The translations under genes were made by a program, and so were the position numbers. The notes under the pieces were generated by a model. It ran no database searches. It was not told the DNA's origin and worked only from the letters and a program-made list of their open reading frames with translations. Positions 7,111 through 14,427 of a stretch of DNA of 17,920 nt are shown here, piece by piece. This DNA comes from an uncultured Armatimonadota bacterium (GTDB taxonomy: Bacteria; Armatimonadota; Armatimonadia; Armatimonadales; Armatimonadaceae): positions 1-17,920 of the forward strand of contig CAIRTT010000436.1 of NCBI GenBank assembly GCA_903881535.1, written 5' to 3'. Numbering within the stretch: the first letter of the stretch is position 1; each line of letters begins with the position of its first letter.

Positions 7111-8007
7111 ATGACACGAAGAGCGATTATGCTGGCTGGGTTGGGTTTGGTGATGTGTGTACCGATGGTTGCTTTTGCTGGCCCAACGGGTCAAGCAGGT
7201 ACGCGTGAATCCGACATCATTTATCGGCGCAAACAAGGCGTAGCGTTGACGATGGATGTTTTTCGTCCGAGCAAGCCCAATGGTGCGGCGGTTCTGTGGA
7301 TGGTTTCCGGTGGATGGGTCTCGAGCCACGAGGCCATCAATCCAGGTTATGCGAAGCCATTTACCGATGCCGGCTACACTTTCATCCAGGTCGTGCACGG
7401 CGCTGCTCCGCGCTACAAAGTCGATGAAATCGTTGAGGACATGCACCGCGCTGTGCGGTTCGTTCGATTCAATGCAAAACGCTTTAGCATCGACCCGAAT
7501 CGTATTGGTATTTCAGGCGGTTCCGCTGGCGGGCACTTGTCCATCATGATGGGCGGTTTTGGCACGCAAGGTGATCCAAAATCCACAGACCCGGTTGATC
7601 GTGAAAGCAGCAAGGTTCAAGCCGTCGCGTGCTTTTATCCACCAACAGACCTGATGAACTATGGCAAAGAAGGCGCTAAAGCGATTGACATCCCGATGCT
7701 GAAGTCCTACTGGCCAGCATTCGGTGTGAACGACTCAACATCTGCGGCAGACCGTGACAAGATTGCTGCGAAGATTTCACCAATAATGGGAAATCTCAAG
7801 GATGTTCCTCCAACCCTGATTGTTCATGGAACGTCTGACATTCTCGTCCCGATTCAACAGTCTGAGCGGTACATCAGTGCACTCAAAGCAGCAGGACGCA
7901 CCGCACAGCTAGAAGTACGACCGGGTAAAGGGCACGGCTGGCCAGGGATGGAATCCGACCTCGGACTCTTTATCACCTGGTTTAGCAAGTACCTACCGGC
8001 GAAGTAG
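7111..8007 (+). CDS. Exported alpha/beta hydrolase (BD-FAE/acetyl-esterase-like)
   Basis: A 298-residue secreted or periplasmic hydrolase. Residues 1-23 are a signal peptide (MTRR, hydrophobic core, cleavage after AFA). The alpha/beta hydrolase fold shows the oxyanion segment MVSGGW (64-69), the nucleophile S138 in SGGSAGGH, the acid D243 in HGTSDILVP and H275 in GKGHGW, a complete catalytic triad. The family includes acetyl-xylan and feruloyl-type esterases and other carboxylesterases; which ester is cut here cannot be told. AGAGG 5 nt before the ATG supports the start. The last 66 codons, the stop and the terminator are repeated in tandem immediately downstream. It appears to be a single-gene unit, with tRNA-Ser on the opposite strand upstream. 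Confidence 0.9.
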   Translation: MTRRAIMLAGLGLVMCVPMVAFAGPTGQAGTRESDIIYRRKQGVALTMDVFRPSKPNGAAVLWMVSGGWVSSHEAINPGYAKPFTDAGYTFIQVVHGAAPRYKVDEIVEDMHRAVRFVRFNAKRFSIDPNRIGISGGSAGGHLSIMMGGFGTQGDPKSTDPVDRESSKVQAVACFYPPTDLMNYGKEGAKAIDIPMLKSYWPAFGVNDSTSAADRDKIAAKISPIMGNLKDVPPTLIVHGTSDILVPIQQSERYISALKAAGRTAQLEVRPGKGHGWPGMESDLGLFITWFSKYLPAK

Positions 8008-8050
8008 GTTTGGATGTTCATCACGCCCCCGGATTATTCGGGGGTAAGTT
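7810..8050 (+). repeat. Tandem duplication, unit 1 (3' end of the hydrolase gene)
   Basis: This 241-base unit holds the last third of the hydrolase gene, its stop and a terminator hairpin. It is repeated immediately as 8051-8290 with an offset of 241. Within the unit I see five base differences and one single-base indel; the two in coding sequence (7867 C/A and 7935 C/T) are both synonymous (CGG/AGG Arg, CAC/CAT His). Confidence 0.95.
8025..8045 (+). terminator. Terminator hairpin after the hydrolase (unit 1)
   Basis: GCCCCCG (8025-8031) pairs with CGGGGG plus a G-U closing pair (8039-8045) around a 7-nt loop. The following bases are AAGTTCC, so the T-run is poor and termination may be incomplete. 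Confidence 0.55.
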
Positions 8051-8248
8051 CCAACCCTGATTGTTCATGGAACGTCTGACATTCTCGTCCCGATTCAACA
8101 GTCTGAGAGGTACATCAGTGCACTCAAAGCAGCAGGACGCACCGCACAGCTAGAAGTACGACCGGGTAAAGGGCATGGCTGGCCAGGGATGGAATCCGAC
8201 CTCGGACTCTTTATCACCTGGTTTAGCAAGTACCTACCGGCGAAGTAG
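8051..8248 (+). pseudogene. Headless duplicate of the hydrolase C-terminus
   Basis: The copy keeps the open frame of the last 65 or so codons of the hydrolase (TLIVHGTSDILVPIQQ to WFSKYLPAK), including the acid Asp and the catalytic His, and ends with TAG at 8246-8248. It has no start codon or ribosome binding site of its own, lacks the nucleophile region and lies after the first stop and hairpin. It is therefore a gene fragment and probably not translated. Confidence 0.85.
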
Positions 8249-8290
8249 TTTCGGATGTTCATCACGCCCCCGGATTATTCGGGGGCAGTT
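8051..8290 (+). repeat. Tandem duplication, unit 2
   Basis: Second, 240-base copy of the hydrolase gene end, joined to unit 1 at a short shared TTCC sequence. It carries the same coding segment, stop codon and terminator hairpin as unit 1. Confidence 0.95.
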
Positions 8291-8292
8291 TT
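8266..8292 (+). terminator. Terminator hairpin, duplicate copy
   Basis: GCCCCCG (8266-8272) and CGGGGGC (8280-8286) form a 7-bp stem with a 7-nt loop, followed by AGTTTT. The closing G-C pair and the T-run make it a better intrinsic terminator than the copy at 8025-8045, so it is probably the original terminator of the hydrolase gene, displaced by the duplication. Confidence 0.65.
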
Positions 8293-8381
8293 AAGCATGC
8301 CCCATGCATACGCCAGATGGACTTAAGCATCGGTGCTGAAACCCTTCCACGCAATGAATGCACAAGCCAGAGCTTGGGTAC

Positions 8382-8663
8382 TCAGGCATCCAGGCCAATA
8401 CGCTGATCACCAGCCACAAATGTCAAACGTGGAAGATTAATCCAGCCATATTGAACAGCACGCACAATCATTTCCGTTTGGCAGCTCACACCCATTTTTG
8501 TACGCACATTGGATAAATGCTTACGAAAAGTACTGAGAGAACATCCCAGTTTCGCAGCCAATAACACTGGCGGTGCTGCTGGCTGTTCGGTCAACAAATG
8601 CAACACTGCATGCTCCCGAGAAGTCAAAGGACAGCCACTTTCAATGAATTCGTTTGTATTCAC
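8382..8663 (-). CDS. Solo LuxR/GerE-type HTH DNA-binding protein
   Basis: A 93-residue protein that is almost only a LuxR-type helix-turn-helix domain: LTSREHAVLHLL (13-24), a first helix AAKLGCS (36-42), the recognition region STFRKHLSNVRTKMGVS (44-60) and a closing helix QTEMIVRAVQYGWI (62-75). There is no receiver, autoinducer or other sensor domain. The start is GTG at 8663, with AGGAG 7 nt upstream; an ATG just before it is out of frame and gives a two-codon peptide. Proteins of this size bind DNA as dimers and may act constitutively or through partner proteins. The target is unknown; the gene is monocistronic, preceded by a terminator, and its own upstream region is the most obvious candidate for autoregulation. 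Confidence 0.83.
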   Translation of the reverse strand: MNTNEFIESGCPLTSREHAVLHLLTEQPAAPPVLLAAKLGCSLSTFRKHLSNVRTKMGVSCQTEMIVRAVQYGWINLPRLTFVAGDQRIGLDA

Positions 8664-8734
8664 ACCATGTCTCCTGAGTCGGGCTGTCGAATCGGAGTGT
8701 TTTGACCGAATTCCGCCCGGATATATGGCTCAAA

Positions 8735-8764
8735 TAATAAAAAACGGCCGTTACATGGCCGTTT
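8735..8764 (-). terminator. Rho-independent terminator of the birA/methyltransferase operon
   Basis: AAACGGCC (8742-8749) pairs with GGCCGTTT (8757-8764) around a 7-nt loop. On the minus strand the stem is followed by TTTTATTATTT. It lies 78 nt beyond the methyltransferase stop and separates that operon from the LuxR-type gene. The rest of the 8664-8842 gap shows nothing else I can name. Confidence 0.85.
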
Positions 8765-8842
8765 CAACGCATTCTATATAGCTTGTAATGGTAGCGAAAA
8801 TCACTCAATTCCCGCCCATTTCCGGCTAACGATACCAACAGT

Positions 8843-9667
8843 TTAGCCTATGTGCAAGATTCCGTAGCACACTTTTCCGCTCTTACTCCCAACAACGCTT
8901 GTAATGGTAAGCGCATCTAGGATGCCACTCCATTTTGTGGCCTTGACCACGACACGCTTACGTGCCACGCGCATCGCCTCCGCAAGCGTAACATCCGTGA
9001 GCGGAGCATGCTCACCAAGCGTCCGGAGGATAGACATCGTCCATTCATCCCCGACCTGATGCTCAAAAAACGGATCAAAACAAATCACATCGTAGTGGTT
9101 ATCGGGACACATTTGGAGGTACTCCAAGTGATGCCCAAGGTGCACAACCTCAATACGTCGCATCACGGCATTGATGCGACGGCTCTGTGTCTCAAGTGTG
9201 GCAAGGCCACGTGACACCACCAAACCGAGCTCAGGGCAGCCCTCAACGCCGTGTACCACCCCACTCTCACCAACCGCATGCGCACACAGTAGTGCCTCAC
9301 CACCATAGCCAAGGGTTGCATCGAGCACCCGGTCACCTTCTACAAGGGCACATGCCTCCAGCAGATGATCCACCTGTCCACGCATGTAATTCCCGAGGCG
9401 GACATAGCCCATGTTTGGATGATAGTGCAGCTGGCCACCATCCCGGTCGACCAGCAACCAACGGTCCGCCTGCACGACCAGGAAGCGCATTACGCTTTCA
9501 TCCATCTCAAACATCGCATCCATCTTGCGACTGCGACGCACGAAAAATGGCAAGCCAAGCGCATCCGCGACGCTGCGCGCATGCTCTACTTCATCTTTGC
9601 CGCTCTTCAACGCACCTGTAACTGCAAAGCCCGGGGTAGGCTTCCAGCACGTCGGAATCCCAATCAA
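8843..9667 (-). CDS. RsmJ/YpiP-like class I SAM methyltransferase
   Basis: A 274-residue methyltransferase resembling RsmJ (16S rRNA m2G1516 in E. coli) and the Bacillus YpiP group. An N-terminal region of about 100 residues (VTGALKSGKDEVEHARSVADALGLPF; MGYVRLGNYMRGQVDHLLEA) precedes the SAM domain: motif I VLDATLGYGGEALL (114-127), acidic GVEGCPE (140-146), catalytic-type YDVICFDPFFEH (192-203), where RsmJ usually has DPMFP, and KRVVVKAT near the C-terminus. It probably methylates a base in RNA, but the target is inferred only. The start is TTG at 9667, overlapping the birA stop in TTGA, so translation is probably coupled; no strong ribosome binding site is visible. It is the last gene before the terminator at 8735-8764. 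Confidence 0.78.
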   Translation of the reverse strand: MIGIPTCWKPTPGFAVTGALKSGKDEVEHARSVADALGLPFFVRRSRKMDAMFEMDESVMRFLVVQADRWLLVDRDGGQLHYHPNMGYVRLGNYMRGQVDHLLEACALVEGDRVLDATLGYGGEALLCAHAVGESGVVHGVEGCPELGLVVSRGLATLETQSRRINAVMRRIEVVHLGHHLEYLQMCPDNHYDVICFDPFFEHQVGDEWTMSILRTLGEHAPLTDVTLAEAMRVARKRVVVKATKWSGILDALTITSVVGSKSGKVCYGILHIG

Positions 9668-10374
9668 AGGGCGACATCCATCATCAATGATGCTGCGCTT
9701 ACACTACGCTCCGTGCCATCCGGGAGTAACACCACGACATGTCCAAGGCCTGCCAGGCGAACAATCGAAACCTTGCCAAAACTTGAATGATTTCGCCAAT
9801 AGCCACCAGCATGACGGACATTCCATGCATCTACCAACATAGCCACCGCGGCTGACTTGTCAAGATATCCATCGACTGTCGTTATGATGTGCTCTGCCAC
9901 GTTGCGCGATGACACAGCAGCCCCCAGTGCCACAAGCGCACCGGCAACGTGGCCAGTGTCTAGCTGGGGAGCATCTGCCACATTAATGCCAATGCCGACG
10001 ACATACACGGGTGCACCAAAGGCATCCCACTGTTCGACGAGCACGCCCGCAACCTTGTCGCCATTTAGGAGGACATCATTTGGAAATTTGATCGAAAGTC
10101 CCGTATCCCCACAGATGGTCGCTGCCGCATCGAATGCAGCAACACCAGCAAGTAATGGGATCGCTTCCAGAGGCAGATGCTCGGCGGCAGGCATCAGAAA
10201 GGACATCAGGCATGCTGTCCCAGCATTCGCCCAGAGCGCCCCACGGCGACCTCTCCCACTCGTTTGCGCACTCGCAAGCACGACAGTCCCGAGCGGATAG
10301 CCATCACGGACATAGTCACGGATTACATCCATCGTGGATGTCACTTCATCCAGCTCAATCCAGACTCTCTTCAT
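9664..10374 (-). CDS. birA: Biotin--[acetyl-CoA-carboxylase] ligase, catalytic domain only
   Basis: A 236-residue biotin protein ligase that makes biotinyl-AMP and transfers biotin to the carrier lysine of biotin-dependent carboxylases. It shows STM (13-15), QTSGRGRRG (37-45, the biotinyl-AMP loop), KFPNDVLLNG (96-105), KVAGVLVE (107-114) and GIGINV (127-132), all hallmarks of the family, plus a short C-terminal SH3-like domain (GLGHVVVLLPDGTERSVSA). The N-terminal DNA-binding domain of the E. coli protein is missing, so this is a class I enzyme that should not itself act as the biotin repressor. AAGAAGG lies too close (1 nt) to the ATG for an ideal ribosome site. It overlaps the downstream methyltransferase by 4 nt and lies just after the terminator of rhaI. 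Confidence 0.95.
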   Translation of the reverse strand: MKRVWIELDEVTSTMDVIRDYVRDGYPLGTVVLASAQTSGRGRRGALWANAGTACLMSFLMPAAEHLPLEAIPLLAGVAAFDAAATICGDTGLSIKFPNDVLLNGDKVAGVLVEQWDAFGAPVYVVGIGINVADAPQLDTGHVAGALVALGAAVSSRNVAEHIITTVDGYLDKSAAVAMLVDAWNVRHAGGYWRNHSSFGKVSIVRLAGLGHVVVLLPDGTERSVSAASLMMDVAL

Positions 10375-10412
10375 ACCTTCTTAAACCACTCCCAAATGCG
10401 TATCGCCACTGG

Positions 10413-10452
10413 AAAAACAAAACCCCGACACCGGCATCGCCGGGTCGGGGTT
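10413..10452 (-). terminator. Rho-independent terminator of the L-rhamnose isomerase gene
   Basis: AACCCCGAC (10421-10429) and CCGGC (10431-10435) pair with GCCGG (10439-10443) and GTCGGGGTT (10444-10452), leaving one bulged A and a 3-nt loop. On the minus strand it is followed by TTGTTTTTCC. It begins about 20 nt beyond the rhaI stop, so birA is likely transcribed from its own promoter in 10375-10412. Confidence 0.88.
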
Positions 10453-10471
10453 CATTCCTCTGTCTACGAGT

Positions 10472-11662
10472 CTACGCGCCGAGGCCTCCGCCGCTTGCAC
10501 GCGGTGGATTCTCGAGACGCCATGCACGCCTGGATGCAACCAGCTCATCAGACTTGAGAGCCGCAATCGGGTCACGGGGAAGGCCAACTTCCTCACGTGC
10601 ATCCGCCAAAATGCCACGCACATCCGTCTCGTACGCATCCCGAAGCACGTTATGCGCACCCATCACATCACCAGCCAGCTGGAAAACACGCAGTGCCTCC
10701 CGGTCGACCAAAAGGGCCTTTGCATAAGCAATCTGGACATTCTGAACAGACAGGACCATGGCTTCAATCTTCTTCTCAATCACATGGGATTGATCAAGCA
10801 TGTACGCAACTGGCGCAGCCGTCTGGCCATCGTTGCCATTGATCAGCTCATGGAATATCAAGAACAGCTGGAATGGGTTCGCCGAACCGACAATGAGGTC
10901 GTCATCTGCGTAGCGACGATCATTGAAGTGGAATCCACCGAGGCGGCCTTCATCGAGGAGGGTTGCCACGATGTCTTCGATGTTTGTGTAGTGTCCGTGA
11001 TGCCCGGTGTCGACAAGGACCTTTGCGTTTGGTCCAAGATGCTGACAGACCAGGAGGCTGGCTCCCCAGTCCGAGAGGTCGGTCGTGTAAAATGCCGGCT
11101 CGAAGAGCTTGTATTCGATCAGCATCTCGACGCCCGCGGGAAGCGCAGCATAGCCTTGCGCGAGCGAGTCCTTCAAGCGATGACGACGCGACCTAAGGTC
11201 ATCCTGTCCGGGGTAGTTTGTACCATCGGCGAGCCAGACAGCAACCTGCTTTGACCCGACGATTCCAGCAATCTCAGCACACTCCACGAGATGCGCGACG
11301 GCTTTCGCACGTACATCCGGGTTGCTATTACACACACTTCCAAGCTTATAAGCCTGGTCCTGGAAGAGGTTAGGATTGATGGCGCCGAGGGCTACTCCAT
11401 GCTCTGTAGCGAAGTCGGCAATGGTTGTCCAGTCGCCACCGGCTGGCGGGAGATCCCACGGGATGTGGAGTGCAACGGTGGGTGCTGCGCCGGTTAGCCG
11501 ATGAACGCTGCTGGCATCCTCGATTTTTTCAAAGACATCCCGCGCCGCGCCCGGCTCTGGAAATGCGCCAAAGCGTGTGCCTGCATTTGCAAAACCCCAG
11601 CTAGGGAGCTCAATCGGTAACCCACGGACCGCAGCACGGATGGCTGCATGCGACATCGCCAT
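10472..11662 (-). CDS. rhaI: L-rhamnose isomerase, Pseudomonas stutzeri/Streptomyces type
   Basis: A 396-residue TIM-barrel isomerase interconverting L-rhamnose and L-rhamnulose with divalent metals. It carries the subtype landmarks PSWGFANAGTRFG (20-32), HIPWD (66-70), NPNLFQDQAYKLGS (96-109) and ADGTNYPGQDD (145-155). Metal and catalytic residues are in place: E183 (IEYKLFEP), D218 and H221 (VDTGHH), H245 (GFHFND), D253 and D255 (YADDDL), and D290 (MLDQSH), nearly constantly offset from the P. stutzeri enzyme. The C-terminal tail (RASGGGLGA) is Gly-rich, as in that enzyme. GAGAG 6 nt upstream supports the ATG at 11662; the third codon is also ATG. It faces away from the GH106 rhamnosidase across 143 bases and is followed by its own terminator. 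No rhamnulokinase or rhamnulose-phosphate aldolase is in the window. Confidence 0.94.
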   Translation of the reverse strand: MAMSHAAIRAAVRGLPIELPSWGFANAGTRFGAFPEPGAARDVFEKIEDASSVHRLTGAAPTVALHIPWDLPPAGGDWTTIADFATEHGVALGAINPNLFQDQAYKLGSVCNSNPDVRAKAVAHLVECAEIAGIVGSKQVAVWLADGTNYPGQDDLRSRRHRLKDSLAQGYAALPAGVEMLIEYKLFEPAFYTTDLSDWGASLLVCQHLGPNAKVLVDTGHHGHYTNIEDIVATLLDEGRLGGFHFNDRRYADDDLIVGSANPFQLFLIFHELINGNDGQTAAPVAYMLDQSHVIEKKIEAMVLSVQNVQIAYAKALLVDREALRVFQLAGDVMGAHNVLRDAYETDVRGILADAREEVGLPRDPIAALKSDELVASRRAWRLENPPRASGGGLGA

Positions 11663-11805
11663 AATTATCTCTCACCCTCACAAATCCAAGCATTGCAGAC
11701 GATGAATTTGTCAGCAACCTATGTTCTCAGCGTGGCTGACTGTTTCGGCATCGGTGTCCGATGTTCCTAGCACAGATGCCCTGAGTCGCTGTAAGAATAC
11801 GGCAT
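11663..11805. promoter_or_regulatory. Divergent control region of the rhamnose locus
   Basis: These 143 bases separate rhaI (leftward) from the GH106 rhamnosidase (rightward) and should hold both promoters. I see an imperfectly placed inverted repeat, GTCAGC (11710-11715) and GCTGAC (11735-11740), separated by 19 nt, as a possible regulator site. No convincing -35/-10 pair can be named, and the rhamnosidase start lacks a strong ribosome binding site. Confidence 0.35.
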
Positions 11806-14424
11806 ATGATGCGCCTTCCGGTTGCTTGGATGAATCCGAGGAATGCTCCACCAGCCCACCGGCTCTGGACTCGGTGGTGGTGGCTGGGGTCTGCCATCAC
11901 GGAAAATGACATTACAGCAGAGCTGACAGCCCTCCGCAACGCAGGCTTCGGTGGGGTCGAGATTTCACCCATCTACGCCCCGGATGCCCCCGGGTACACG
12001 CCTGTCGACTATCTTTCCCCCGTTTTCGAGCAGCGCTTTCGACATGCGGTACGGACTGCGCGGGCACACAACATGGATGTCGACTGCATCCTTGGAACTG
12101 GCTGGCCTTACGGTGGTCCTTGGATTGGAAATGTGCACCGTGCACAAGGCTTGTCGATAATCCCAGCAGCACAGCGTAAACGCCCGGATGGTGCCATCGA
12201 AATCGCAGCAACGGGTGACTTTGTTGCCCTCGCTGTCCCGACCCGGCAGCAGGTAAAGCGCTCTGGTCCTGGCGGAGCTGGGAAGGTGATGGATCCGTTC
12301 AGCCAGGATGCAACATTAGCGTTTCTAAAACCGATCGATGCATTCCTCAAGCGTTTGGGCCCGGACACGCCGCGTGCCGTCTTCAACGATTCATGGGAAG
12401 TCTATGGCGCGACGACGACGTCGGGGATTGCAGCATCGTTTGAAAAAGCAGCTGGGTATCCGTTTGCCGATGCCATTGCATCCCTTGCCGCGAAGTCAAT
12501 ATCTCCAAATGCAAAGGCGCAGCGGAGTGATTATGCGGCGCATTTAGAGGCACTTGCGCATTCGGAGTTTATTGCACCATGGTCGATGTTCGCGCATTCA
12601 CACAAAGCAAAAACCCGCCTGCAGGCCCACGGGTCTCCCGGTAATCTCATCGATTTCTACGCAGCTGCCGATATCCCGGAGGCCGAGCAGTTTGGGTGTG
12701 GGCCTCTGGTTCTCTCGGGCCGTGAGCCGCTGGTCGCAATCCCGAAGCCCGTCAGCCACGAGGTTGCCGTTGAGGAAATGTTCATCTGTACGCTCGCAGC
12801 AAGTGCAGCACAGCTCACGGGAAAGCCACTGGTAAGCGCTGAAGCTTTTACATGGCTGGGCGAACACGGGGCGGCTCCGCTTGACCATATCCGCGCCGAA
12901 GTCGATGAGCTCTTCCTCGCCGGCATCAACCATATTTTCTGCCATGGAACCGCGGCAAGCCCGGCGGATGCCCCTTGGCCAGGCTGGATGTTCTATGCAT
13001 CCAACCACTTCGGACCAACAAACCCTTGGTTTGCGCATATCCAGCCTCTTACAGATTATGTTGCCCGCGCGCAGTCGCTTCTCCAAGCATCAGCCATCGA
13101 TGCCGATGCCTTGGTCTATTTCCCAATTTGGGATGGGCGTGGGGATATAAATCAAGCGAGCCCAGTAATCACCTACTCCCTCCACGGGACTGCCGATTGG
13201 CTGCGCTCCGGGATGCCCGGGCTCTCAAGGCTAGTCCAGCAGTGGTTCCGCGATGGCTCACAGATATCGATGTTCTCTGACAGCATCATCGAAGAGGTGA
13301 ACGTTGGCAAAGAAGGACAGCTGACTTCACATGGCTCGACGTGGAAATGCATCATTATTCCAGGGTGCGCGACAATGCCCGAAACCACCCTCGGACGTAT
13401 CGTCAAACTGGCAAACGAGGGAGCACATGTCATCTTCATTGGCAATCCTCCACAGCAGGTCCCGGGTTACCACCAGCGGGAACAACGGCAGACAGCAATG
13501 GATCAGATGTGGTCGAACATCTTCGCATCGCCAATATCGCAAAAGGTCTCACAGACAAAATCCTACAAATGCGGGCGTGGTCTGATCACGCTTGCTCCTG
13601 ATTGGCAGACTGCACGCGCTGCAGGAGGTTGGCTAAGTGAGCCGATGGCCAGCATCACCCTTGGCATCCGTTGTATCAGAATCGGAACCACACCCGCACA
13701 CTTCATCGTCAATCGGGCAAACGGCATCCACCAAAAACACCTTACAGTCGCACACTCTGGCCCTCGTACGCGCACAGCGACCATCCTAGATCCGCGGAGT
13801 GGTCGTAAATTTGTCGCGCCAGTGATGTCGCATTCAGCATCATCAGTGACACTGCAGGCGGACTTGCCGGTCGATTCAGTGCGCTTCGTCATTTGGGACA
13901 ATCCGAAAATGCCCGTGCCAATCGGCATCGCAGCCGCGCGGCGAGAACGAAACCTTACGCATGGCCCCTTCGATGTAACTCCCGGTCCAGGCTCAGTCCA
14001 TCCCGAGACGATGAAGTCGGTAACACTCGGTGACTGGTGTACGTGGTCGTCAGCGTGGCGGGCTTTCTCGGGGCGCGCGACGTACAAGGCATCGGTCAGT
14101 GCATCCGCGGGAAAAAGGGTTACGATCGACCTCGGGGATGTACGCCATAGCGCACGAATTTATTGGAATGGTCGGGAACTAACCACGTTGATTTCCGCTC
14201 CTTACGAGGTTGCCATCGCAGCGAACGATGTCAAGGCAACTAACATCCTCGAAGTGGAAGTTGCCAATCTGATGCTAAATGGCCTTATCGGATGCGAAAA
14301 GTCGGGTATGAAGTGGCAGAAGTTCTACTTCGTCGGTATCGATTACAAGCCATTCACAGCCACCAGCCACTCGGAGCTCCCGAGCGGCATCCTCGGTCCA
14401 ATCATCATCAAGCAGGAGATTTAA
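11806..14424 (+). CDS. GH106 alpha-L-rhamnosidase, no evident signal peptide
   Basis: An 872-residue glycoside hydrolase of the GH106 type, which removes terminal alpha-L-rhamnose from plant glycans or glycosides. Family-like features are the opening WTRWWWLGSAITENDI (21-36), GGVEISPIY (49-57), GTGWPYGGPWIG (97-108), FNDSWEVYG (193-201), IPEAEQFG (290-297), VSAEAFTW (343-350) and YASNHFGPTNPWF (397-409); the catalytic Glu probably lie among E198, E294 and E346, but I cannot assign them. A C-terminal beta-sandwich, about 760-872 (TIDLGDVRHSARIYWNGREL), looks like a galactose-binding-type domain. The N-terminus MMRLPVAWMNPRNAPP has no hydrophobic signal, and an in-frame TGA at 11782 leaves no earlier ATG, GTG or TTG, so the enzyme may be cytoplasmic. 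Three bases separate it from the aldo/keto reductase, indicating an operon. Confidence 0.85.
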   Translation: MMRLPVAWMNPRNAPPAHRLWTRWWWLGSAITENDITAELTALRNAGFGGVEISPIYAPDAPGYTPVDYLSPVFEQRFRHAVRTARAHNMDVDCILGTGWPYGGPWIGNVHRAQGLSIIPAAQRKRPDGAIEIAATGDFVALAVPTRQQVKRSGPGGAGKVMDPFSQDATLAFLKPIDAFLKRLGPDTPRAVFNDSWEVYGATTTSGIAASFEKAAGYPFADAIASLAAKSISPNAKAQRSDYAAHLEALAHSEFIAPWSMFAHSHKAKTRLQAHGSPGNLIDFYAAADIPEAEQFGCGPLVLSGREPLVAIPKPVSHEVAVEEMFICTLAASAAQLTGKPLVSAEAFTWLGEHGAAPLDHIRAEVDELFLAGINHIFCHGTAASPADAPWPGWMFYASNHFGPTNPWFAHIQPLTDYVARAQSLLQASAIDADALVYFPIWDGRGDINQASPVITYSLHGTADWLRSGMPGLSRLVQQWFRDGSQISMFSDSIIEEVNVGKEGQLTSHGSTWKCIIIPGCATMPETTLGRIVKLANEGAHVIFIGNPPQQVPGYHQREQRQTAMDQMWSNIFASPISQKVSQTKSYKCGRGLITLAPDWQTARAAGGWLSEPMASITLGIRCIRIGTTPAHFIVNRANGIHQKHLTVAHSGPRTRTATILDPRSGRKFVAPVMSHSASSVTLQADLPVDSVRFVIWDNPKMPVPIGIAAARRERNLTHGPFDVTPGPGSVHPETMKSVTLGDWCTWSSAWRAFSGRATYKASVSASAGKRVTIDLGDVRHSARIYWNGRELTTLISAPYEVAIAANDVKATNILEVEVANLMLNGLIGCEKSGMKWQKFYFVGIDYKPFTATSHSELPSGILGPIIIKQEI

Positions 14425-14427
14425 GCA

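Noticed and set aside
8051..8248. Second copy of the hydrolase end as an independent small gene
   Set aside because: It has no start codon or ribosome site in frame and lacks the nucleophile half of the enzyme; it is a duplicated fragment.
13563..14087. 174-codon minus-strand frame inside the GH106 gene
   Set aside because: It is antisense to the rhamnosidase, rich in Arg/Pro/Gly as expected from a shadow frame, and has no recognisable motif.
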